Shown: positions 43,608 to 51,800 of the stretch, piece after piece
Numbering within the stretch: position 1 is the first letter of the stretch
How the letters are laid out: every line of letters starts with the position of its first letter
Origin: a virus
IMG/VR virus record: IMGVR_UViG_3300018417_000005
Location: 25,368 to 89,367 of that record
DNA: 64,000 nt
Strand: one strand, 5' to 3'
Notes under the pieces: model-generated
Told to the model about the DNA's origin: nothing
Databases searched by the model: none
The model's input: the letters and a program-made list of their open reading frames with translations, nothing else
Program-made: the position numbers and the translations under genes

Positions 43608-43633
43608 GTGTTAATGTCCAAACAGGAGTTGTT

Positions 43634-43897
43634 GTGCGTAAAAGTATAATCGAAGAACTTAATCTTATATCCGAAGATAGAGATCGAAACCACGTAGTCG
43701 AGAACCGCGCCGAGCACCTTATACAAAGTGCTATTCATCTTATTGAAAAAATAGAGATGTATTATGAACCAGATGTAGCTAAGGATCTTACTAATCGTAT
43801 CGTTAACAGCATAAAAGCAAAAGATTCATCTAAATTCTCCCGAGGCATTCAAAAAGTTATAAAAGAAAGTCGGAGACAAGACGATGCGAATCTGTGA
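43634..43897 (+). CDS. Putative capsid-targeted small protein
   Basis: 87 residues, GTG start with AGGAG. N-terminus MRKSIIEELNLISEDRDRN contains IEE and ISE-D sites within 15 residues. The rest is helical and charged. First gene of the block of products with capsid-targeting-like leaders. Confidence 0.55.
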   Translation: MRKSIIEELNLISEDRDRNHVVENRAEHLIQSAIHLIEKIEMYYEPDVAKDLTNRIVNSIKAKDSSKFSRGIQKVIKESRRQDDANL

Positions 43898-44414
43898 AGT
43901 AGTAGATGCCGCCAAGGCACCTGTACCAACGCACAATAAACCCCATAAAGATTATAAAAACTTTATATACGATGGCAACTCTAAACGCTGGGTTGATAAA
44001 AACACCCAACGCCCTGCACAAGGGCTGATGCACGATAATTTAATGAAGGCGTATAAACCTGCCTCAACTTCTAGATTAGGAAAAGCTAAAAACTGGCTAT
44101 CCGGCGAAACACCGGGAGCGGCACAAGCAACCAGATTAAATCCAGATGCAGGCATCGTACATAAAACAACCGCGGCAATGGCAGCGAAATTAGGGAGCGG
44201 CATAGATAAACTTGGACAGCGACGAGCGGCGAAGAAAGCACAGCAAGCACAGCAAGCACAGCAAGCACAGCAAGCACAACAAGCACAGCCTGTACAACAG
44301 ATGCCGCAAGGAAACGCCTACAATGATACTAATTATGACAAATCTCCAGCTAGTCGAGGATACAAAAGTAAACGCAAAAAGCCCTTGAAGCTAGTGCCAA
44401 AGGATAAGTACTAG
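43884..44414 (+). CDS. Basic Gln/Ala-repeat protein
   Basis: 176 residues. Starts MRICEVVDAAKAPVP (the leader-like pattern but D in place of the site E). The middle is basic, and residues about 119-134 are a QQA tripeptide repeat made by a 9-bp tandem repeat. The end is basic (KSKRKKPLKLVPK). Probably a DNA-associated head-interior protein. Overlaps neighbours by 14 and 1 nt. Confidence 0.5.
   Translation: MRICEVVDAAKAPVPTHNKPHKDYKNFIYDGNSKRWVDKNTQRPAQGLMHDNLMKAYKPASTSRLGKAKNWLSGETPGAAQATRLNPDAGIVHKTTAAMAAKLGSGIDKLGQRRAAKKAQQAQQAQQAQQAQQAQPVQQMPQGNAYNDTNYDKSPASRGYKSKRKKPLKLVPKDKY
44238..44288 (+). repeat. 9-bp tandem repeat (GCACAGCAA)n
   Basis: About 5.7 units in frame, coding AQQ repeats; the fifth unit has one base change. 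Prone to unit gain or loss. Confidence 0.9.
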
Positions 44415-45148
44415 TGAAATTATTTGAACTTTTCCAACAGCCAGTAACACTAAAAGAAGGCGGCAATGTTTTTAAAGATGCTGACGGCACACCATTGTCT
44501 CAGAGAATTAACAAAGCAGACGTCGATCCTACACTTGCATGGTTGGAAAAGATTACAGGCATGAACCACAGGGATTTTAAACTGGGCACAACCGGAATAA
44601 AATCATCCTCCGGCGACTTAGATATTGCAGTTGATCCGGACGAAGTTGATAAAAACGATTTATACAATGTGCTACTTAACTGGGTAAAACAAAATCACCC
44701 AGACGATGATCCCAGACGCTGGGTAGCAAAGAGCGGAGTGTCCGTTCACTTTAACACCCCTATTAATGGCAACCCTGCCAATGGATTTGTGCAAACAGAT
44801 TTAATGTTTGGCAAACCTGAGTGGATGAAATTTTCCATGCAAGGCTCGCCTAACGAAGAATCTCCATTTAAAGGTATGCATCGACACATTATGATGGCTA
44901 GTATTGCTAAAGCTAAAGGCATGTCTTGGAGTTTTCAAAAGGGATTAGTTAATCGAGAAACTAAAGAGATTATCACTAAAGACCCGAAAGAGATTGCTGA
45001 ACTATTATTAGGTCCAGGCGGCGATCCTGCAGACTTCCAAACTGTAGAAACTATTAACGCGGCTATAAAGCAAATGCCTAACTATGAACAGCTAGTAGCA
45101 GATGCCAAAGAAAACTTTGCCCGCGCAGGATTGGAATTACCGCAATGA
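44414..45148 (+). CDS. Nucleotidyltransferase-fold protein with capsid-targeting leader
   Basis: 244 residues, GTG start overlapping the previous stop. Leader MKLFELFQQPVTLKEGG (LKE-G at 13-16). Pol-beta-type nucleotidyltransferase motif: SSSGDLDIAV (64-73, D68/D70) with a third acidic residue in FVQTDLMF (D129). Helical C-terminus (FKGMHRHIMMASIAKAKG). This fold transfers NMPs to RNA, proteins or small molecules; substrate unknown. It lies directly before a KxDG ligase-like gene with a 4-nt overlap. Confidence 0.65.
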   Translation: MKLFELFQQPVTLKEGGNVFKDADGTPLSQRINKADVDPTLAWLEKITGMNHRDFKLGTTGIKSSSGDLDIAVDPDEVDKNDLYNVLLNWVKQNHPDDDPRRWVAKSGVSVHFNTPINGNPANGFVQTDLMFGKPEWMKFSMQGSPNEESPFKGMHRHIMMASIAKAKGMSWSFQKGLVNRETKEIITKDPKEIAELLLGPGGDPADFQTVETINAAIKQMPNYEQLVADAKENFARAGLELPQ

Positions 45149-46281
45149 GATTTAGAGATTTAGTAGAGTCTATACAGGTCAACGAAGATGCACGTATTCA
45201 ACACGCAGAAGACTTAATCTTCTGGGAAGGGTCCTCAGGCGCAATGCGAGCAGTACAAGCATTAGAAAGTTTAACTAATAAGAATTATAAAAATGTTACA
45301 CTGAAGTGGGACGGTTCTCCAGCAGTAATATTCGGTAGAGACGAGAACGGCGAGTTTATACTTACAGATAAAAGCGGGTTCACAGCTAAAGGATACGACG
45401 GACGTTCTAAGAGCGGTGACGAACTTGCACAGATGCTTTTAAATAGGGGCGGAGGAAAGGATAGAGAGGATCCTCGTCGCATAGCGTTTGTAACAAGGAT
45501 GCGCAATGTATTTGACGTGTTCGAAAAAGCAACTCCGCCGGACTATAGGGGTTACTTTAAAGGCGACATGCTGTACTTTGACACACCGCCCGTAGAGAAT
45601 CAAAACTATGTATTCAAACCTAACATTGTAGAGTATGCAGTCGATATGAACTCCGACTTGGGCCAGCGCATTGGCGCAAGCACAGCCGGTGTAGTTATAC
45701 ACAGGCAAGTGGATCCAGATGGAACAGAACAGCCGTTGCAAGACCCTGGCATATTTTTAGGCAATGACCTTCTAGTTGTCCCGCCTATTACTACAGAGAA
45801 ACCAGCACAAGTTGACAACGCGCTGATAAAAAAATTAAAAAAGGTTATACAAAAAGATGCCGCAGGCATTGATGAATTCTTAAATGCTGATAAAATAAAA
45901 GCAATGCAACTAACAGATTTACCTGCTATTTTGTACACATATACTAACTCTAAAGTAGATACAGGTATGACTGACCTGGGAAAAGATTTTATTACTTGGT
46001 TAGAAAATACTCCACGAATAACTGACAGAAAAAAAGAAAAGCTATACGTATATATAAAAGAAAATCAACAAGCATTTAACACATTGTGGCATGCAGTTAG
46101 TGTTATTATGAAAGTTAAAGATAATATCATATCACAATTTGACCAACATGCATCGACTGTACAGCAGAACATAGGTGGCCAGTCCGGCGGCGAAGGATAT
46201 GTACTGGCTCACCCCGAGGGTGACATTAAATTAGTACCCAGGGAAGTGTTTAGCAAAGCAAACAGGGCGGTACAACGATAA
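45145..46281 (+). CDS. KxDG ligase-like protein (DUF6267-type) with capsid-targeting leader
   Basis: 378 residues. Leader MRFRDLVESIQVNEDAR (LVE-S, VNE-D). Covalent nucleotidyltransferase motif I KWDG at 54-57, motif III-like GYFKGDMLYF, motif IV EGYV at 350-353 and motif V with K362 (DIKLV). This is the order in RNA/DNA ligases and capping enzymes. I recall similar proteins in marine T4-like phages, with no proven activity. Paired by overlap with the nucleotidyltransferase upstream. Confidence 0.65.
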   Translation: MRFRDLVESIQVNEDARIQHAEDLIFWEGSSGAMRAVQALESLTNKNYKNVTLKWDGSPAVIFGRDENGEFILTDKSGFTAKGYDGRSKSGDELAQMLLNRGGGKDREDPRRIAFVTRMRNVFDVFEKATPPDYRGYFKGDMLYFDTPPVENQNYVFKPNIVEYAVDMNSDLGQRIGASTAGVVIHRQVDPDGTEQPLQDPGIFLGNDLLVVPPITTEKPAQVDNALIKKLKKVIQKDAAGIDEFLNADKIKAMQLTDLPAILYTYTNSKVDTGMTDLGKDFITWLENTPRITDRKKEKLYVYIKENQQAFNTLWHAVSVIMKVKDNIISQFDQHASTVQQNIGGQSGGEGYVLAHPEGDIKLVPREVFSKANRAVQR

Positions 46282-47009
46282 TGGAACTACTTTTAGTTAA
46301 TCAAGAAATATCCGAAAGTAGGCTGTATCGTACTACAAATAACATGCGAAAACTTACAGGTAGAGATATTGCAGAACTTGCTTACCTTAATACACTAGCA
46401 GTTTATTTGTTTCTTGTAGCTAAGAACGACACCGACTATGCTAAAAAGACTTCACGGTACGGTAATTACAAAAACTTTAAAACAACAAGTACCGATTTGT
46501 ACATGCTTGGATATGTAATAAACAATCCTGAAGGGATTAGCTTAAGTACCGACGAGGTTTCGTATCTAAATAGATTGCAGTTTGACGCAAATAAACACTA
46601 TAGATTCATAAAAGAAATATCTAGTGCTAAAGGCAAATTGCAAACAGCGGCAGGATATTTGTATAGACTAGAAAGTCAATTGAAAATAAATAATAGTAAG
46701 TTAAAAGATTTTAGAAGAAGTATAATATCGTGGGATTCGTTAAGCTCAAGTAATAAAAAGATGCTTGTAAATAAGATGGCATTAGAAATGCGAAAACTAG
46801 CACAAGGCAGTGAGTTAGTTCATCCACTAACTAACATGGCTACGCCTACAAGCCTAGTAAAGAAAGCGGCAGGAGCAGTAGCCGGCGCAACTGCTGGCAG
46901 ATATATTGCTGGTAAAGTAGCAAAGAAGAATCCAGACCGAGCTAAGAAAATAGGCACAGGCATAGGAGCAATTGCAGGGTACTGGGCCGCGGGGAGAAAA
47001 GATTTATGA
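46281..47009 (+). CDS. Putative internal head protein, basic Gly/Ala-rich tail
   Basis: 242 residues. Leader MELLLVNQEISESRLY (ISE-S at 10-13). Central helical domain. The C-terminal 45 residues alternate Ala/Gly-rich segments with Lys clusters (KKAAGAVAGATAGRYIAGK; KKNPDRAKKIG), which could bind DNA or membrane. Overlaps both neighbours. Confidence 0.55.
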   Translation: MELLLVNQEISESRLYRTTNNMRKLTGRDIAELAYLNTLAVYLFLVAKNDTDYAKKTSRYGNYKNFKTTSTDLYMLGYVINNPEGISLSTDEVSYLNRLQFDANKHYRFIKEISSAKGKLQTAAGYLYRLESQLKINNSKLKDFRRSIISWDSLSSSNKKMLVNKMALEMRKLAQGSELVHPLTNMATPTSLVKKAAGAVAGATAGRYIAGKVAKKNPDRAKKIGTGIGAIAGYWAAGRKDL

Positions 47010-47410
47010 GGATGCACGAAATAATAATTGAAGAAGTAAAACCTGAGGTTGCGCCTAAGATAAAAGCGCAAGCGGAAGAATATTTTGCCAAAAATCCAGA
47101 AGAATTAGCAAAATTCAAAGACTTTGTAAATGTAACTAACGATCCCAAGACAAACCAGCCCTACGATAATATCGAGGACGCTGTATCCGCGTACAGCAAT
47201 CCAAACTGGAATCCAAACTTTAGAGGAAATCAGTACACTGGCGGCATTTCAGGACAAAAAACGCCAGGAACAATTAAAAAAGTAGCAAAATCCTTAAACC
47301 CAATGAAAGATATAGATATGACTGATGTAGGCACATCCGCAGTTTCAGGCTTCAAAAAGGGACAAGGAATAGCAAACAAAATAGATAATTTAGGAAAAAG
47401 ACGACGTTAA
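47006..47410 (+). CDS. Putative internal head protein
   Basis: 134 residues. Leader MRMHEIIIEEVKPEVA (IIE-E). KPEEFAKFKDFV-type helix, a Pro/Asn-rich middle and a basic end (NLGKRRR). Last gene of this overlapping run. Confidence 0.5.
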   Translation: MRMHEIIIEEVKPEVAPKIKAQAEEYFAKNPEELAKFKDFVNVTNDPKTNQPYDNIEDAVSAYSNPNWNPNFRGNQYTGGISGQKTPGTIKKVAKSLNPMKDIDMTDVGTSAVSGFKKGQGIANKIDNLGKRRR

Positions 47411-47433
47411 GACGTAAGATTTTGCGTCGAAAT

Positions 47434-47441
47434 GATAAATA
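47434..47441 (+). promoter_or_regulatory. Late promoter (GATAAATA)
   Basis: Leader of about 40 nt with AGGAGAA before the ATG at 47491; with the terminator after 47802 this makes a single-gene unit. Confidence 0.8.
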
Positions 47442-47490
47442 AAAGTAACATATTGTTAAAACAATATAAAAGATTCTTAGGAGAATAAAA

Positions 47491-47802
47491 ATGGCACAAA
47501 CAAAAGTAAATGGCGCACCATTAGCTGATCAGTTTTTAACTGGCACACTTGACTGGTTTATCGTCACCGACGTTGACGCGGCTACTGATATCGATGACTT
47601 CGGTACTGTAGACGGCAACGCAGAAACAGTTCTACGAGCTGTAAGCACTGTAGCTAACCCAGTAGTAGTTGAAGAAGGAACTGCTTCAATTATGTATGTA
47701 GCAACTGAAGTACCTGGCGTATCCGCTGCCTCATTGCAGACAGCAGTCGCAGGCGTACTTACTAACGCTACTGTAGTTGCTGGTACTGTAACTGTAGTTT
47801 AA
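47491..47802 (+). CDS. Small highly expressed-type virion protein
   Basis: 103 residues, Ala/Val/Thr-rich beta-type sequence without Cys. It has its own strong ribosome site, late promoter and terminator, the arrangement of an abundant structural protein such as a head decoration. It shares general style with the genes at 47908 and 58696. Confidence 0.55.
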   Translation: MAQTKVNGAPLADQFLTGTLDWFIVTDVDAATDIDDFGTVDGNAETVLRAVSTVANPVVVEEGTASIMYVATEVPGVSAASLQTAVAGVLTNATVVAGTVTVV

Positions 47803-47822
47803 TAGTTACTTAAAGTAATACT

Positions 47823-47854
47823 AAAAATCCTCGCTTTATGCGGGGATTTTTTTT
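47823..47854 (+). terminator. Rho-independent terminator
   Basis: Stem AAAAATCCTCGC / GCGGGGATTTTT (one G-U pair), loop TTTAT, T8 tail. Confidence 0.92.
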
Positions 47855-47875
47855 GTCTGCAATTTCTTACGCTTT

Positions 47876-47883
47876 GATAAATA
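47876..47883 (+). promoter_or_regulatory. Late promoter (GATAAATA)
   Basis: Directly after the terminator; ATG at 47908 with GGAG. Confidence 0.8.
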
Positions 47884-47907
47884 GTATAATAAAGTGGAGA
47901 TCCACAT

Positions 47908-48312
47908 ATGAGTTTAATAAGATCAGGGTCAATGTCGGCCCAAGAAGTACTAACAGGTGATTTAGAATTTTTTACCTTATACACAACAATAGATTTAACT
48001 GTAACCGGTGATTTTACAGATAATACGCAAAAAGATTTTGAAAGCGTAATACAAGTTATTGCACTAAGAGCTATGCCAGTTATTATGAATAATCCAGTAG
48101 AACTTGACGGTACCGGTGGCAATCTGTTAGAAAGTTACGGAGCACCTACATTAACAGGCGCAGGCTGGATTTTTAAATTTGCTTTTGAGAAAACAGATGT
48201 ACACAGTATAGCTACACTAACAGCTGAACTAGATGGAATTGTTTTAAATGGTGGCACAATCGATACTACAAGTTCGATAAACATGGAATTTACACAGCAA
48301 CAATTGTTGTAA
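47908..48312 (+). CDS. Small structural protein
   Basis: 134 residues, beta-type (TVTGDFTDNTQKDFESVIQ; GAGWIFKFAFEK). Possibly a virion decoration protein related in style to the gene at 47491. No motif recognised. Confidence 0.5.
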   Translation: MSLIRSGSMSAQEVLTGDLEFFTLYTTIDLTVTGDFTDNTQKDFESVIQVIALRAMPVIMNNPVELDGTGGNLLESYGAPTLTGAGWIFKFAFEKTDVHSIATLTAELDGIVLNGGTIDTTSSINMEFTQQQLL

Positions 48313-48324
48313 TAAAGGAATAAA

Positions 48325-48564
48325 ATGGACAACAAACCAAACTTAGATCAGAAAAATAAAGAACTGTATACTAACAATCTCGAAGCACATATCATTGCCG
48401 ACATGCTTCGTATCGAAAGTATCAGCGCAGAACTACGAGAATTTAAAAACGATACAAAACTACGCCTTAACAAATTAGAAGGCTGGATTATTAGCATTGT
48501 AGCTATTACTTTCAGTACACTGCTAGCAGTAGTAGGATCGCTTATATGGCGGTTGCTTGGATGA
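48325..48564 (+). CDS. XhlA-like membrane protein (holin candidate)
   Basis: 79 residues. A charged helical N-terminus (IESISAELREFKNDTKLRLNKLEGW) is followed by one C-terminal membrane helix (IISIVAITFSTLLAVVGSLIW, about 54-74). This is the layout of haemolysin XhlA-type proteins that help lysis. The only other lysis gene seen, the endolysin, is 36 kb away. ATGA overlap with the next gene. Confidence 0.6.
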   Translation: MDNKPNLDQKNKELYTNNLEAHIIADMLRIESISAELREFKNDTKLRLNKLEGWIISIVAITFSTLLAVVGSLIWRLLG

Positions 48565-48842
48565 GACTAGACGAATTCGCAGGCCCTATTACTGAAGCTA
48601 GAATGATATGGAAAAAGTCTGGCAAGAAAGTTGTACGAGCTGTGAGATGTACTAGCGGTCCTAGAAAAGGACGGGTGGTTAGTAAAGCCTCACAATGTGG
48701 CGCACCGATAGATATTAAGAAAAGAATGACACTAAAAAGAACAAAGGCGAAGATGGGCAAGCGCATGTCCAGAAAAGCAAATAGAACAAAAAGATTTAGC
48801 CCTGCAAGTAGAAGGGTTAGGACATTAAACAAGAGAAGATAA
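48561..48842 (+). CDS. Very basic putative internal head protein
   Basis: 93 residues from ATG at 48561 (overlap with the stop upstream); an in-frame ATG at 48546 would add five residues. Leader MRLDEFAGPITEARMIW (ITE-A at 10-13), then a Lys/Arg-rich protein (KRMTLKRTKAKMGKRMS; NRTKRFSPASRRVRTLNKRR) with two Cys. Likely DNA-binding inside the capsid after leader cleavage. Confidence 0.6.
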   Translation: MRLDEFAGPITEARMIWKKSGKKVVRAVRCTSGPRKGRVVSKASQCGAPIDIKKRMTLKRTKAKMGKRMSRKANRTKRFSPASRRVRTLNKRR

Positions 48843-51800
48843 TGAGAAGAAAGTATTCTATTTTAGAAGGTATTAAAAAGTTAAACGAATATCCTAACTA
48901 TCCAGCAATGGGTGCTAGTGCTAAAGCTAATGCAGTGTCAGGTAGTCCGACAACTGCGTCGAGTCCTAGCCCATCTCAAGCATCTAGCCAAAGCCCATCT
49001 CAAGCATCTAGCCAAAGCCCATCTACTGCTCCTATAAAAGCACAGCCCAAAAAGCCGGTAGTTGCTAAAGCGCAAGAACTACAAAAAGATTTTGAATTCC
49101 CAAGTAAGGAAGGCAACGTAGTAAAAGTTATATCACCATTTGGCGCTGGCAAGAACAAAAGCAGTGTAGTTGTACAAGATCAAAAGACAAAAGAATATTA
49201 TGCTATAGACCCAGATGAGAAAATTGCCCTACCGCAAGTAGATCAGAGCGAAATACAAACAGAGGATTCCGGAGCAGAGGCTCTACGAAATATTACTACC
49301 AGGAAGCATCGTGTAAACTTAGGCAAACGCGGACATCGTAAGATGGAAGTAGGCAAGAGGCTGAAGAAAATATCCAAACTAATAAGAAAAAGTCGTTTAA
49401 TCGAAGAGCCTATCTTTGAAATTAACTTTAACGATAAGCGTGTTACACAATCAGCGTTAGCGGCTCCGATTAGTTGTGGGTTTGAAGCGGAAACTGTATG
49501 GACTACAATAGACGGAGGCCCATCCGAAGAGTATTTAGATAATCTTTCATGGGACGATAGTGAGATACAGCAACACATCGGTAGTTATGAAGAGCGCAAG
49601 GTGAGAGAAGAGTATGACTCTTATATGTGGGATTCCGATGAAATAAATGATCTAATAATTAAGCATACAGACGAATGGGTCAACGAAAATAACGAGTCGG
49701 AAGAATTCCTGGAAAAATTTATAGACGCTAAAGTAGACGAAGATGATATAGAAGAATACAGGAAAACAACACTAGCGAATGCAGACGAAGAAGATTTAGA
49801 AATCCTAAACGACTATAGTCAAACAGCGTGGGGCCGTGAATATGTAGACGAAAACATGACAGACGAATACAGAGAATGGCTAGAAGAATATGCCAGGGAT
49901 AACGGAATAGGTCTAGACGAAGCAGTAGAAGAATATTACCAAGAATTTAGTATTGACAAATGGGCACAGATTGTATATGGCTCTGTACAGGAGATGATAG
50001 GCGCTATATTAGATGTTTATGTCGATACTGGCCCGGGTTCATCGCAAGAAGATGTAGCACATGAGCTATCGGCTTGGACAGAAAATCATAGTGCGTTTGC
50101 AAAGGTCGAAGCTGGCGAATATCACCAAGGTCACGGCGACACTACGCAAGACTACTGGAGGGTCGAAGATGACCCAAGTATCAGCCCAGATGGCGAAGGC
50201 CTAGGTTCGGAAATTATATCTCCTGTTTACGAAACACCTGAAATGATGCTATCAGAAATGCAACCGTTATTTAAAGAAATGTCTGCTAATGACGTAGAAA
50301 CTAATAGTTCTACAGGATTACACGTAACCATGAGCTGGTCAGGAAAACAATCTAAAACGAATAAATTAAAAATGGCATTGTTGTTAGGCGATTCATATGT
50401 ACTGAAGCAATTCGACAGAGAAAATAGTCATTATACAATGAGCCAGAAAAAAATAATAGACGATAGTATAGTAAATCTAAAGCAAAATTTAAACGATCAG
50501 CGCAGTTTAGACAAGCTAGAAGAAATTTTAAATGAATTTATTTCTAACGATAAGTACCGTACTATACATTTTAAATCAGAAGAAAACGATAGCGGAAATA
50601 GTCTAATAGAATTTAGAGCGGCGGGCGGCGACTATTTAGACCAGCACGAATTGATAGCAAAAACTGTATCGAGATATGCGGCAATTATGCAGGCTGGCCA
50701 CGACGAGAACGCATTTAGAAAAGACTATATACGCGCACTAGTTAAAGCTGTAAATGGCCAGACTAGTATTCCAGACGAATACGCAACAGAATTTGCAGGC
50801 GGTAAGTTACCAGACAACGCACTTGTTCAAGGCATGAGAGCGACATTAAGTAAGGCACGTTATACAGACGGCTTGGAGAAACTAGCACAAGCATACCAGC
50901 ATTTACAAATGGCTAGAACTTTAAAAACAGGCAGAGCTCAGCCTGATATGTTTGAAACATTGAGCAGAGTATACGAGGACTGGACAGATGACCTAAAAGC
51001 ACAAGTGGATGCTGACCCTAGGTCGACTACTGATGGAGATTGGCAGACTGCGGCAGCAACCGCGCAACAAGAATTTGCAGATGCGGTTGTTATGTTGGCA
51101 ATAGATACGTTAAGCGGTAAAGCGAGGAGCAAGCCAACCGCAGCCTTAATTAGTGGGCTAAGAAACGCATTAAAAGAATTTAGTTTGAACGGTGACACGC
51201 TATGGAGTTTAATAACTAAAAGTGAGATTTTACATTCCGAAGAACAGGTACCTGTTGACAAATTGCAGAAGGCAGTAAGCCAGCTTTTCCACAAAGACGT
51301 CGGGACTGTTCCGAAAGCCGCATTTACTATAACACTAAATCCAACAACCGAAACGCTAATGGTAAGGCAAGACGTGCATAACGAACATATCAGTTTTTTC
51401 GGCGACATATTTGGCGATGAGACAGAGAAAGGCATAGCAGACATGAACAAAGTGCCTACGCAACTTAAAAAAGAACACTTTAAAGTAGTTAATAGAGAAG
51501 AGTATGAACAAGCCCGCAATACACGAGGTAGCATAGAAGCAAGAAAAGAATCAATAGAGAATCTAACATCCCATTTAAATAATGTAGAGAGCGATGAGCA
51601 AAGTGACGATAACAATAAAGTAATCGCCAAGTGGACTAATGATATACAAGAAATGCAAGCGGAGATAGACAAGTGGAAACCAATCCTAGACAAATTTTAC
51701 AAAAAGTACGGGTTCATTCCGAAAAGTGTACGATACGGGTCACAGAATATAGGACCGGAATATACAATTATTCGTCCTGATACTTTCCCGGAACTTTCAC

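Noticed and set aside
44238-44288. CRISPR-like repeat array
   Set aside because: Units are 9 bp, contiguous with no spacers and in frame; it is a coding tandem repeat.
50938-51693. 251-residue open frame on the minus strand
   Set aside because: Inside the 1570-residue gene; Ser/Cys/Leu-rich shadow composition and no start signals.
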